DNA from: Sphingobacteriaceae bacterium
GTDB lineage: Bacteria; Bacteroidota; Bacteroidia; B-17B0; Aurantibacillaceae
Assembly: GCA_016709575.1 (NCBI GenBank)
Contig: JADJMM010000002.1
Span: 682,001 to 746,000, forward strand
Length of the DNA: 64,000 nucleotides
Direction: 5' to 3'
Shown here: positions 28,654 through 39,650 of the stretch, in pieces
How positions within the stretch are numbered: the first letter of the stretch is position 1
Layout of the letters: each line of letters opens with the position of its first letter
The notes under the pieces: generated by a model
Databases searched by the model: none
What the model was told of the DNA's origin: nothing
The model's input: the letters and a program-made list of their open reading frames with translations, nothing else
Made by a program: the position numbers and the translations under genes

Positions 28654-31600
28654 CTAATCTTTAAAAAGTGATAAAGGTCCTTTTACAACATCACCTTTTC
28701 CATCGGCTGTTCTATAAGTAATTATAAAGAAATAAGTGCCTGATGAAGCAGGAGTGCCCGCCTTTGTAAAGCCGTCCCATCCACCACCAATACCATCCCA
28801 TTCGTACATGCGTAATCCCCAACGGTCTAAAATAACACAATGGAAGTCTGTAATGCCTTGTCCGGTAACTTTAAACACATCGTTATTACTATCACCATTA
28901 GGTGTAAAGACGTTTGGAATATTAATACTTACCGGTTGTATAATGTCTAAACACTTAGTTAAAGAATCTGTACAACCCAAAGTTGTAGTTGGCGAAACCA
29001 TTTTTATACAATAAGTTCCACCACTATTAAATGTGTGCATTGGATCAGGTGCATTTGTTAAAGAAGTACCATCATCAAATGTCCAGTTGCCACTTGCACC
29101 ATAACTTGTAAATGAAATGGCGCTTCCTACTTGATAAGGCGCACTTCCTAAAACATCAAAGGTTACTGTATTTACAGGTAAGAATGAAACATTCACTACA
29201 GTACTTGTTGTAAGCGAACAACCTGAAGAGAAAGTTCCTGCCGCCGTTACAGTGTAAGTTCCGGATAGTGTATAACAATGTATTGTGTTAGTTGTTGTAC
29301 CGGTTGCATCACCATAATCAAAGACAACAGAACTATATCCTGCGGTTGTTGAGAATGTACTACAACTGCCTGGACAGAATGGCGAAGGATTCGTCATAGT
29401 AATAAATAAAGGAGGTGCGCTATTTACAAAAACCATTGTTGTTGTAGTTGTAAAACATGTGCCATTGGCTGCATCAACTGTATAGAAACTTGTTGTAGAA
29501 GGTGAAACCACAATGCTTGAAGTATTTTGTCCACCCGGCGACCATGTATAATTTGTAGCGCCGCTCGCTGTAAGAGTAGCTGAACCTCCGCAGATAGTAG
29601 TGCTGTTTACCGTTAGTGTTGGTGTTGGTGTTACAGTAACATCAGTTGTTGCAATATTAGTACACCCGCCGACCTCTCCTATTACGGAATAAGTGGTGCT
29701 CGTTGAAGGCGCAACCGCAAAAGTTGAACCGTTAACTCCTGAAGGCGTCCATGTATAATTTGACGCGCCGCTTGCTGTTAGTGTTACCATTTGTCCTGGA
29801 GCAGATTGCAGCGGTATTCACTGTGATAGTAGGCAAAGCGTTTACAAAAACCGTTGTAGTACCTGTTCCGTTACAACCTGGAGAAGTAACATCAACAGTA
29901 TACGAAGTAGTTGTAGTTGGTGTAACCACAACAGTACTTGTATTAGCTCCTGTATTCCAAGTATAAGAAGTTGCGCTTACGGAAGCTGAAAGAACTGTAG
30001 ATTGCCCAGCACAAATAGTAGGACTATTAATGGCAACAGTTAGTGAAATGCCAACGGTGATGTCTGCAGTTGCTGAGGAAACACATAAACCATTTGATCC
30101 TGTAACTGTGTAATTAGTTGTTGAAGATGGATTGGCTGTAAATGTGTTGCCAGTTACATTTCCGGGATTCCAGGTATAAGAACTAGCTCCAAAAGCAGTC
30201 AGTGTTCCCGTTCCTCCAGGACATATTGACATAGGTTGCGCGACAACCGTAGGAGTAAGTGTTACTGAAACAGACGTTACTGCTGTGTTTGTACATCCTG
30301 CTACGCTACTTCCAACTACAGTATAATTTTGAGTTGATGCTGGACTAACGGTTACCGAACTGCCGCTTAATCCACCAGGGTTCCAAGTATAAGTTGAAGC
30401 GCCACTTGCGGTAAGTGTTGCGGTTTGTCCTGAACAAATTCCGCTTACTGTAGCTGTAGTTATTGTTGGTAAAGAATTAACAGTTACTGCGGTTGTACTA
30501 CTTCCTGTACAAGAAGAACTTGTTCCGCTAATTGTATAAATAGTAGTAGCTGTTGGTGTAATAGTTATGCTTGTAGAATTGGAACCTGTTGACCACGTAT
30601 ATGTAGTTGCACCACTAGCTGTTAAAGTAGCAGTTTCACCTGGACAAATACTTGGGCTGTTAACAGAAATAGAAATTGCAGTTCCGATATTGATAGCAAC
30701 AGTTTGCGTACTGGTACAAGCGCCATTAGCTCCCGTTACTGTATAAGTTTGACTAGCCGGAGGTGTTGCTGTAAATGTTGTACCTGTTGATCCGCCCGGA
30801 TTCCAAGTATAAGTTGTAGCGCCGCTTGCTGTTAATGTAGCTGTATTACCAGGACATATTGTTGCCGAAGGTACATTTAAAGTTGGTGTTGCTGTAACTG
30901 AAACTGATGTTGTGTTTGTTCCCTGACAAGATAAGGCGCTTGCGCCGGTTACGGTATAAACTTGTGTAGTACCAGGACTAACGGTCACCGAGCTGCCGCT
31001 AAGTAAGCCTGGATTCCAAGTATATGTTGAAGCGCCACCTGCGGTAAGCGTAGTTGTTTGTCCACTACACAATGTAGGAGAGTTAACTGTAATTGTAGGA
31101 TTTGGATTTAGAACAACCTGGGTTGTTCTTGTATTGATACAAGTTCCGTTACTTCCGGTAACGGTATAGTTTGTGGTTATTGTTGGTGAAACTGCAATTG
31201 AAGTTGTTGAAGGACCTGTACTCCAAGTATATGTTGAAGCGCCGCCGGCAGTTAATGTTGCAGAACCTCCTGCACAAATTGTTCCTGAAGTTGCAGTCAC
31301 TGTTGGTAAAGGAGAGACTGTGATGGAAGTAGTTTGTGTATTTGAACACGTTCCGTTATTTCCGGTTACCGTATAGTTTGTTGTTATAGTTGGTGATAAA
31401 GCAATTGTTGCAGTTGTTGGTCCTGTGTTCCAAGTATAAGTACTAGCTCCACTAGCTGTTAATGTAAGTGTTTGTCCTGCACAAATAGTTCCTGATGTTG
31501 CAGTGACTGTTGGAAGTGGATTCACAATTACAGAAGTTGTTTGTGTGTTTGAACAAGTTCCGTTATTTCCTGTTACTGTATAGTTTGTTGTAATGGTTGG

Positions 31601-34309
31601 AGACAAAGCAATGGTTGTTGTCGTTGGTCCGGTATTCCATGTATAAGTTGTAGCGCCACCTGCAGTTAATACAACTTGTTGTCCTGCACAAATTGTTCCT
31701 GATGTTGCAGTAACTGTTGGTAGTGGATTTACAATAACAGAAGTGGTTCTTGTATTAACACACGTTCCATTACTTCCAGTTACAGTGTAATTTGTTGTTG
31801 TGCTAGGAGAAACAGCTATAGTAGTTGTAGTTTGTCCTGTATTCCATGTATAAGTAGTAGCGCCGCCGGCCGTTAGTATCAATTGTTGTCCTGCACAAAT
31901 TGTTCCTGAAGTAGCGGTAACTGTTGGTAACGGACTAACAGTAATAGATGTTGTTTGTGTATTAGAACATGTTCCATTATTTCCGGTAACAGTATAGTTT
32001 GTAGTTATAGTTGGTGATAATGCTATCGTTGCAGTTGTTGGGCCCGTATTCCATGTATAGGTTGCAGCTCCACCAGCAGTTAAAGTGGCTGTTTGTCCTG
32101 CGCATAAAGTTCCCGATGTTGCAGTAACTGTTGGTAAAGAGTTTACAGTTACAGTTGAAGTTTGAATATTTGTACAAGTTCCAACACTGCCAGTAACTGT
32201 ATAATTTGTTGTTGTGGTTGGGGTAACTGCAATTGACGTTGTGTTTGGGCCAGTATTCCAGGTATAAGTAGTAGCGCCGCTTGCCGTTAATGTTGCTGTT
32301 TGTCCGTTACAAATACTAACCGGTGCTACTGTAATACTCGGTGCTGAAATAACGTTAACCGTTGTAGTAATATTTGCTGAACAAGTTGCAACGAATCCTG
32401 TTAAAGTATAGTTAGTAGTAATTGTTGGTGTAACGCTAATGCCACTTCCGTTTAATGTTGCTGTTTGCCCTGCACAAATAGTAGGGCTATTAACCGTTAG
32501 AGTTGGCCCGGGTAGAACAGTAATAACACATGGCGAACGATAAGTCCCCTCAGGACAAAATGACCAACATGAAACTGTATATGTTCCAGGAGTTGTATAA
32601 ACCGAAGTTGTAAAGCCGCTCCAAAACCAACGAAAGCCCGCCAGGATTCTGATAGTCCATCCCATTAATCCATAGCTATTACCTGCTGTAAGGGTAATGA
32701 ATTATTTACACAAATTGTTGCGTTGAAGGAGTAAATGTAATTGTAGGTTCCAGTTGAAGAGTAGAGGTTGTAGATTCCGAACCACCACTTGTGGCGCCAT
32801 TCGGAGGGAAATTGCAGCTATCAATTACTTGCTTCCCGATAAATAAATAACTTGTCCGTTATTGCCCCACTGCTAGATTCGTAGTAGGTAATGCTGCATT
32901 GACCCGATGTAACCGCCACCGCCACCGCCACCAGGACCATAGCATCTCCGGGTCCGCCAACCGCATATCCTGAACGCATTGCTGGTTACCACCAACGCCG
33001 CCACCTGCAATAATGTTATTCCTGTAAATTAGTCCTTCCATATCAAATCTTAATTGACCGTTCCACCACCACCACTCTCCATCTTTCCCGCATCAGTCAA
33101 ACCTCACAAGGTCCTTTGTATTGCCACCATCTTGCTCCGTCTGAATTTATAGTTCCAGAACCAGTTAAATCACCGTAACAAATAATATAAATTATTCCAC
33201 CTCCATTCCCACCGCGATGCACCGATACCACCATTTGAATCATCCTCATGCCGGAACCACCACCACCACCAAGAAATAATCTTCCTGTTGAATAATCTAA
33301 CGGTCTTCCGCCAACTCCGCCACAACTTTCGTCTTGAATCTCCAGCCCATCCTGCATTTCCAGGAGGAGTTGTTCGGGATTTCCATTATTTGTTGAATAA
33401 GAATAACCTCCTCGTCCGCCACCTGAAGATGAAGAAGTTGAAAACATAACACCATCAAAATTCCATGCCGCGTTGAATCCCGCAACCGAATTATCAAGAT
33501 AGCCTATAGGCCATAAAGGAGATCCCTTGCTTGAACCGCCGCCGCCAGTATTTTCCAGACATCCACCTCCTCCATTAGCAATCGCACCTCTGCAAAAACT
33601 CCTGCAAGGGTTGTCTTGTATACGGCAGTATCACCTACTATGCTTTCCTCCTTTATACCACCTTCTCAAGGATTTGTCGGCCCCATTTATTTGACGAATC
33701 CTGTCGTTCTGTTTTCAACTCGCCGCCCTCCTCTGAATCCAAAAACACTTGAAGGAATGGTGTCCTTATTAATAACAGTGTTAGCTTGAACTTCTACAGC
33801 TAATACTCCACCTGTTGAGCCATTCCAGGGAGGACAAGTTAAATAACCAGCCCCGCTTATAGTTAGTGTGGTATATCTTGGCACTCTAACGATTTGTACC
33901 CTACCACTTATTCTATATGCATTAAGGAGTCCGCAATCTAGTCCAAAAAAGTTTGAGCCCATTGAATTCACTTGAGCAAACTCGTAATTCCCAGCTTGGT
34001 TATAAGACAAAATACGGCCCATTGATGTATCCGCCGGCAGTGTCAATTGTATCAATGAATTAAGCTTTAGTTGCATTAACACTTGCTCCTTGCATTTGAA
34101 TAATCATATTAAGATCTCCAAGCAACCAACCGGATGTACTCACACAACCAATGTAACAAATCGCCAGGATTGGCATCGATGTTTAGCGGTGTGTATATGT
34201 TAACTGTTGTATTTGCAACAGTAATATTTCCTACACCATCTTTTCCTCGTTGGGAAAAAAGGGAAAGAGAGCTAGCTAAAAGCAATAAAAAAATATAATG
34301 TCTTTTCAT
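28654..34309 (-). CDS. giant repeat adhesin with T9SS type B sorting domain (many frameshifts)
   Basis: Reading from the ATG at 34309, the signal peptide (IFLLLLASSLSLFSQ) is followed by a beta-rich region (VQIVRVPRYTTLTISGAG, STGGVLAVEV) and a Gly-rich stretch (GGGGGSG, GNGGGIIYIICYGDL; about 32.9-33.7 kb), a pattern I know from large Bacteroidota surface proteins. Then come about fifteen Ig-like repeats of about 69 residues (CAGQ, TLTAGGATTYTWNTG, TTNYTVTG), a PKD-like part and a type B (gliding-motility-associated CHU_C) tail, NVFTPNGDSNNDVF to YFFIITYRTADG. About 1,880 residues in all. The 3' 4 kb is broken only near 29795; 32.67-34.3 kb needs many shifts. Confidence 0.8.
29405..32509 (-). 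repeat. tandem coding repeats, about 15 units of 207-219 bp
   Basis: Each unit encodes an Ig-like domain of 69-73 residues with one CxxxxxxC-type Cys pair: an early CAGQ/CPGN/CSGQ and a late GTC before the linker. Five units at about 31103-32137 are exactly 69 residues long and nearly identical (each begins PTVTATSGT), so they arose by recent duplication; flanking units are more diverged. The repeats may recombine or collapse in assembly, so the copy number here is a minimum estimate. Confidence 0.88.
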
Positions 34310-34500
34310 TTTCTGAGAATTGAAAACAATTTTTATAAGAGTCTAATTTAGTGAAAAAACCTTGAAAGTGATTCTACCGTTTATCATTTTTTGAAGAGGG
34401 TTTGCTTTCGTAAATTACCATCAATACACCATACGTCTAGAATCAACTTCTCGTTTGGTTGGGAAATCTGTTTTTGGACCTGTTTATTTATTAGTTTGCT

Positions 34501-34527
34501 AAAACAAAAAGTCCCCCAGAGGAGGAC
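34501..34527 (-). terminator. rho-independent terminator for the gene at 34583-35021
   Basis: Read on the reverse strand, GTCCTCC/GGGGGAC (one G-T pair) with a TCT loop is followed by TTTTTGTTTT. It lies about 55 bp after the stop of the small unknown gene. The rest of the 34310-34582 gap holds no gene I can support. Confidence 0.7.
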
Positions 34528-34582
34528 GTTTTGAACCAAAGCAAAATTGCTTAACCCTTAATTATAACAATTAGCTTATATC

Positions 34583-35021
34583 TTAGTTGAGCTTGAACGG
34601 CGGAATTTTGCCTTCGCTCATTAACTGCATGCTTTTCTTTTTGTGCTCTTCGAAATTCCCAAAAGCTAATGCGTCTAACATTTCAGTTTTTAGTCATGTT
34701 AGGATTACCGAATTGCTTACGAATCTCGTCTGCACAACGGTCCACATACTTTTCAAATTTAATAGGGGCCCAAACGTATTCCTTTTTAATAGCTTCTTTA
34801 TCAAACTTAAATTCGTCAGGTAAACCACCTTCGATTTTAGATTTAATATCTAAACCTTCGTAGCTTTTTGGAAGCTGACGATTGTCAAATAAGAACGGCT
34901 TCGAAATCATGATAACATGTTTCTTTCTTTTCGGGTCAATCATAGAAAGACCTTCAATGCGCAAACCTTTTTTCTTAAGGCCGTTGTACTTGCTTTCAAA
35001 GTTTTTAAGTATCTCGAACAT
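34583..35021 (-). CDS. conserved hypothetical protein (one frameshift)
   Basis: From the ATG at 35021 (MFEILKNFESKYNG) a soluble, Lys-rich protein of about 145 residues can be read. The frame breaks near 34693 in a run of A (ACTAAAAACTG); removing one A continues it as TEMLDALAFGNFEEHKKKSM and ends at 34583. I do not recognise the family. It has a central SMIDPKRKKHVIMISKPF strand pair and a charged helical C-terminal half, with no signal peptide or membrane segment. A longer start at 35057 is possible but adds 12 residues without support. A terminator follows; the double ligase gene lies 200 bp upstream on the same strand. Confidence 0.6.
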
Positions 35022-35220
35022 AGCTTTATAAAAGTGGGATAACAAAGTTACTAACAAATCTTGTTAATAATTTTGCAATTTAGACGAAAGTCACTTTTCA
35101 TAGGCAGAAAAAACTGTTGAAATAGTGTTGCTAAGCTGTTTATAGTCGGTTAATTACCTCTTAATTACAATATATTATATTGAATATCAGCATTATACAT
35201 GTTAACTTAGATCTTGTTAA

Positions 35221-37911
35221 TTACTTGGAAACAACAGCCATTCTTTTCTTACCAAAATCTAATATTGAATCGATGAACTCGTATGGCTTATAATGGTTAA
35301 TGGCTGCCTGATGATAGATACAAGTGGCGGGAGTCATCCCCGGTAAAGAATTAACTTCTATAAAAATGACCTCAATTTTGTTGGGGTCAAAAATTCTTAC
35401 AAAAGCATCTATCCTACAATAACCGATTACGCCCAATGCTTTTGCGGCCTTACCTAATTCTTGTTTTACCGTATCAGAAATGTGCTGACGATCTTTTGGA
35501 TTTGATGAATACCGTGCCGGGGTAATGTTTTGTCCCTGTCCAGCTAAAAATTTTTCTTCCAGACTTAAAATGTCTCCTTCAGCTAATGCTTCCGATGCTT
35601 CAAACACTTCATATTCTAATTCACCTTTTGAATTGAACTTAGTAAGCATTCCTCCGGTAATTTCTAAAAAGTGTTTTGCATCGTTTTTCGAAATTAATTC
35701 TTCAACTAATATTAATTGTTTCTGAGGGAATTCTTCTTTTGGCTTTATATGTAATGTCTCAGCAGCTTTCGCATCTAATTCTTCTCCTGTCCTAAACATT
35801 AAGGTGGCAAATGCATCAAATTCTTCAAACGTTTTTATTTTTTTTACTGCACTGCTGCAACCATCATCAACAGGCTTTGCTATGAAAGGGTATTTATAAT
35901 CGTTTTGCAATTTGGTTTTGATTTCTTCTTTTTTACTATTCCAATCAGCGGCTGTAATCAACATGTGCTTTGCAACCAACAATCCGTTTTTCATTAAAAT
36001 TTCGTTGGTGCGGTATTTATCAATGGTGATTTCTGAACTCGACTTATCGGAACCATTATAAGATAAACCAACTTGCTCTAATTTTTCCTGAACTGAACCG
36101 TCTTCACCAGGGCGACCGTGCAAAGCAATAAATACTTGTCCTGCTAACTTTGATAAATCATCGTAAGACAATAATTGCGGCGCTTGTAAGTTGGAGGCTG
36201 AAGAATACTTTTCAGTAACCGTTTTACACTCCTTTATTATTTGATTTATGATAGGATGTACTTTGTAAGAGTTTACTTTTTCCTTAATATCATCCGCATT
36301 ATCCTTTAATAAAAGATTGATGGGAATTTTGTACATCAAATGATTTTCGTTGCTCCCGGTTAAGAAAATAGGAATTGGAGAATACTTTTCTGACGAAGCT
36401 AACTTTTCATAAATATTTCTTCCGCTTTCCACTGAAATATGTCGTTCAGAAGAATACCCTCCTAAAATAACAGCCACTTTTACCTTATTATCACCCGCGT
36501 TTTTTTCCTTACTAATATTAGTATCGAGTTGTGCTAAAAGATGATTATAATTTGTTCCGCCTTTCAAATTTTTAATTCGTTTTGCGAGTGATGTACGAAT
36601 AATGAAAGTTAAAAATTGCGAAGGGTTTAAGCCAATCTCTGCTGCTTGATGAAAGAAAAACGAAGACGGCATCATTCCTGATGTTGTGTTCGGATCATTC
36701 AAAAATATTTTTCCGTCCTTACTTAAAAAACCATCGATACGGGCGTAAACATCAAAATTTAGTTCGTAAAATAATTTCTCGCAGTCTTTTCTGATGGCGT
36801 TAATTTGATCGTCCGGCAAATCAATAGGTGTAATCTTTCTTGATAATCCCGGCATGTATTTACTTCTGTAATCAAATAGTTCTTTTCCTTTTCTAATTTC
36901 AGTTGGAGGAAGTGCAATGGCTTTTCCTTTTTCGTCTTCCAAAACAATACAACTGAATTCCTTTCCCTCAATAAATCCTTCAATCAAAACAGAGCTTTCC
37001 CCATCTAAACTTTCTGCAACTAGTCCTTCTTTTGTTTTTAGTTCCGAATTAAAAGCTTCTATTAAAATATTGGGATCTTGAACTACTTTTCCAGCATCAA
37101 TTCTGATAGGCATTCCAATTCCTTCGCGGATATCCGTTAAATGACGAACGTATTCTACTTTACCGTGAGCATCTAATTTATTCCACTCTTTTGCATCCAC
37201 CCATTTAGTAAATAAAGCTTTTTCAACGGCCGACATAAAATCAGACTCATTATCCTTGCTTAAAATAGTAACGCCAATGGATGAGCCTTGATTAGCAGGC
37301 TTTATTACAATTGGAAAACCAATTTCTTTTTTTGCTTTATCCCAAACACCTTTACAATTTCCGTTTATCCAATCGTTTCTATCAATAGTGAAAAATGGTG
37401 GCGAATTGAATCCGGCCTTCACCATTAAATTTTTCTGAACAGCTTTATCAATACCAATTGCAGAAGGTAAAACGCCTGAACCTGAATACGGAATACTTAA
37501 ATATTCGAACAAACCTTGTATTCTTCCGTCTTCACCGTAAGGACCATGCAGACATAAAAACGCAAAATCAATTAAGTTCTTTAACTCATCAACTTTTACT
37601 TTTTTTCCAATTTTAGAAATTAATTCTTCTTGCTGAGATGTGTTTAGTTCTCCTAAATTCTCAGCGTAATATTGAAATTCAGTATTTGTTGCAGGAAGAA
37701 ATTCTACAGGCGGATAAAAATCACGTATCGTGCCTTTGTAAACGTATTGCCAATCCAACAACACAAAATTCCCAAACGAATCAACAAACAACGGAATGGC
37801 TTCGAAAATAGATTTATTTAAATTATCATAAACAGTACGGCCTCCGGCAAAAGAAATTTCACGCTCTTTTGAACGGCCTCCAAAAATAATTCCAATCTTA
37901 AGTTTCGACAT
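35221..37911 (-). CDS. tandem D-alanine-D-alanine ligase fusion (two ATP-grasp Ddl modules)
   Basis: This 896-residue protein contains two complete Ddl-like modules. Module 1 (about 1-465) starts KIGIIFGGRSKEREIS and has PANQGSSIGVTI, RIDGFLSKDG and a variant metal site NDPNTTSGMMPSS. Module 2 (about 475-896) starts VKVAVILGGYSSERHIS and has AKPVDDGCSSAV, ARYSSNP and the canonical EVNSLPGMTP. Normal Ddl is 300-370 residues and a single module. Ddl joins two D-Ala for peptidoglycan. The Glu-to-Asp and Pro-to-Ser changes in module 1, and the Gly-Ser-Ser versus Cys-Ser-Ser loops, suggest the modules have diverged in activity. The frame is intact over 2.7 kb. Confidence 0.88.
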   Translation of the reverse strand: MSKLKIGIIFGGRSKEREISFAGGRTVYDNLNKSIFEAIPLFVDSFGNFVLLDWQYVYKGTIRDFYPPVEFLPATNTEFQYYAENLGELNTSQQEELISKIGKKVKVDELKNLIDFAFLCLHGPYGEDGRIQGLFEYLSIPYSGSGVLPSAIGIDKAVQKNLMVKAGFNSPPFFTIDRNDWINGNCKGVWDKAKKEIGFPIVIKPANQGSSIGVTILSKDNESDFMSAVEKALFTKWVDAKEWNKLDAHGKVEYVRHLTDIREGIGMPIRIDAGKVVQDPNILIEAFNSELKTKEGLVAESLDGESSVLIEGFIEGKEFSCIVLEDEKGKAIALPPTEIRKGKELFDYRSKYMPGLSRKITPIDLPDDQINAIRKDCEKLFYELNFDVYARIDGFLSKDGKIFLNDPNTTSGMMPSSFFFHQAAEIGLNPSQFLTFIIRTSLAKRIKNLKGGTNYNHLLAQLDTNISKEKNAGDNKVKVAVILGGYSSERHISVESGRNIYEKLASSEKYSPIPIFLTGSNENHLMYKIPINLLLKDNADDIKEKVNSYKVHPIINQIIKECKTVTEKYSSASNLQAPQLLSYDDLSKLAGQVFIALHGRPGEDGSVQEKLEQVGLSYNGSDKSSSEITIDKYRTNEILMKNGLLVAKHMLITAADWNSKKEEIKTKLQNDYKYPFIAKPVDDGCSSAVKKIKTFEEFDAFATLMFRTGEELDAKAAETLHIKPKEEFPQKQLILVEELISKNDAKHFLEITGGMLTKFNSKGELEYEVFEASEALAEGDILSLEEKFLAGQGQNITPARYSSNPKDRQHISDTVKQELGKAAKALGVIGYCRIDAFVRIFDPNKIEVIFIEVNSLPGMTPATCIYHQAAINHYKPYEFIDSILDFGKKRMAVVSK

Positions 37912-37998
37912 ACAAATAGTTCAGACTTTAAAGTTCAAAATAATAGTTCGTGTTTGGATTCGCGTTAAAAGAATTAATTAACGGAATAATTAACAAAG

Positions 37999-38577
37999 TT
38001 AAGCGATAGTTGCGAGGTGCGCGATAAGCTTTTTTGTAGCAATAGCCCTGTGACTAATGGTGTTTTTCTCTTCCAAAGTCATTTGCGCAAAGGTTCTATC
38101 ATAACCTTCAGGAATAAAAACCGGATCATAGCCAAAACCCCCGTCGCCAATGGGTTGCAGGGCAATTTGCCCGTTAATTTTACCTTCAAAAAACTGCTCT
38201 TTACCATCAATAACCAAGGCAATTACGGTTTTAAAACAGGCGTTTCTGTTCGATTTTGAAGTCAATTCCCTTAACAATTTTTGAGTGTTATTGTTGTCGT
38301 TTTTTGGTTCACCGGCATATCGGGCCGAATAAACTCCTGGTTCATTGTTTAAAGCCTCTACTTCCAGGCCGCTATCATCAGCGAAACAATTGAGTTTATA
38401 CTTTTCAAAAACGTAACGTGCTTTTAGAAGTGCATTTTCCTGAAATGTCTTTCCGGTTTCTTCAATTTCTTCGGTACAATTGATGTCGTTTAAACTTAGC
38501 AATTTGATTTTTGAACCAACCACTTTTTGGATTTCGGTAACTTTATTTTGATTGGAGGAAGCAAATACTAATTCCAT
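37999..38577 (-). CDS. rdgB: XTP/dITP diphosphatase (RdgB/HAM1)
   Basis: This 192-residue enzyme removes non-canonical purine triphosphates (ITP, XTP, dITP) from the nucleotide pool. It shows FASSNQNKVTEI at the N-terminus, ADDSGLEVEAL, PGVYSARYAG, GDGGFGYDPVF and SHRAIA, all typical of the family, with normal length. It is the last gene of a minus-strand run epimerase, glycosyltransferase, rdgB, with a 1-bp gap to the glycosyltransferase. An 87-bp gap separates it from the double Ddl gene. Confidence 0.96.
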   Translation of the reverse strand: MELVFASSNQNKVTEIQKVVGSKIKLLSLNDINCTEEIEETGKTFQENALLKARYVFEKYKLNCFADDSGLEVEALNNEPGVYSARYAGEPKNDNNNTQKLLRELTSKSNRNACFKTVIALVIDGKEQFFEGKINGQIALQPIGDGGFGYDPVFIPEGYDRTFAQMTLEEKNTISHRAIATKKLIAHLATIA

Positions 38578-38578
38578 T

Positions 38579-39649
38579 TTATTCGCTTTTGAATAATTGC
38601 AGATACGTATCCTTTAATGCTTCAACTGAATAAGAATCAAAAACGGTTTTTCGTCCGGCCGAACCAATTTTTTCTCGTAATTCTTTTGATTCGATTAGTA
38701 AAGTTAATTTCTCAATCCACTCGTTCTCAGTTGAAGCTAAAAAACCATTTTCTCCATCTTGTATAATTGTTGAGTTAACACCAACAGGCGACATTATAGT
38801 TGGAATTTCAAGAGCCATATATTGCAACCCTTTTAATCCGCATTTTCCATTCGCCCATTTATCGTCAGGCAAAGGCATAATGCCAATATCAAAGGTGGAA
38901 AGTTCTTCCACTTCGTTTTCTTTTTTCCATGGCAAGCCTTTAATGTTTAGTTTTTCGTTGGTATAATTGCCATCACCAATAACTTTGATGTTGATTTTAT
39001 CGCCGAATTTTTGTTTAAGTTTTACTAAAAAAGGAACCGCAAAATCAAAATGTTTTAGTGTAGTTAAACTGCCACTCCAGCCAATACAAATTGAAGTGTT
39101 ATTGTTTTTTACTCTTGTATATTCTTTTGTATCAATTGTTGTTGAAATAATCTTTACGTTTTTATTAAACTGTTTTGCGTAATCTGCCAAGTAAGCGTTA
39201 CCTGCAAGGATTACGTCGCTAAAAGAAATAATTTTTGAGGTTTTATCCGGATTCTTTAACCAAGCAAAAGCTTTGTTAGCATTCGAAACATCCAATAACC
39301 AAATAGAATCATCGAAATCAAAAAACAATTTAGCGCGCGATTTTGAAAAACGTTTTTCGAAATAACTTGTTCCTAACATAAAACATTCGCGCTGAATAAA
39401 AATGAAATCGTAATCGTTGGCTTTGCTACTTAACTTAAATAATTTAAGCGCACTTTTAAGAATGATGAGAAGTTTGGCGAAGTGTTTTCCTTTACTGTAA
39501 AATGTTTTATCATCGGCAGGATTCAGCAAAAAAGAATGCTGACAATCGAAACCGTTTTGATTTAAATAAGGCAAATATTGTTCGAATCGGAAGCGCTGAC
39601 TTGGAGATCTATCAGCGCGATGAACAGATAAAAAAAGAATTTTCGGCAT
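38579..39649 (-). CDS. glycosyltransferase family 4-like protein
   Basis: This 356-residue GT-B glycosyltransferase has a C-terminal half typical of GT4: IGWSGSLTTLKHF, GLPWKKENEVEELSTFDIGIMPLPDD, GKCGLKGLQYMALEIPTIMSPVG and DGENGFLA. The conserved Glu of GT4 enzymes is replaced by Lys/Gly in KCGLKGLQYMA, as in the subgroup that begins with SPSQRFRFEQY. It lies 1 bp from the epimerase and is probably expressed with it for surface-glycan assembly. The sugar donor and acceptor are unknown. Confidence 0.88.
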   Translation of the reverse strand: MPKILFLSVHRADRSPSQRFRFEQYLPYLNQNGFDCQHSFLLNPADDKTFYSKGKHFAKLLIILKSALKLFKLSSKANDYDFIFIQRECFMLGTSYFEKRFSKSRAKLFFDFDDSIWLLDVSNANKAFAWLKNPDKTSKIISFSDVILAGNAYLADYAKQFNKNVKIISTTIDTKEYTRVKNNNTSICIGWSGSLTTLKHFDFAVPFLVKLKQKFGDKINIKVIGDGNYTNEKLNIKGLPWKKENEVEELSTFDIGIMPLPDDKWANGKCGLKGLQYMALEIPTIMSPVGVNSTIIQDGENGFLASTENEWIEKLTLLIESKELREKIGSAGRKTVFDSYSVEALKDTYLQLFKSE

Positions 39650-39650
39650 T

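Noticed and set aside
31173..31376. Open frames on the plus strand within the repeat adhesin (also 29751-29966)
   Set aside because: They are antisense shadows of the repeats; the same translated pattern recurs in each unit.
29405..32509. Regularly spaced repeats resembling a CRISPR array
   Set aside because: The unit is 207 bp or more, in one reading frame, and encodes Ig-like domains; spacers of 30-40 bp and a cas gene are absent.
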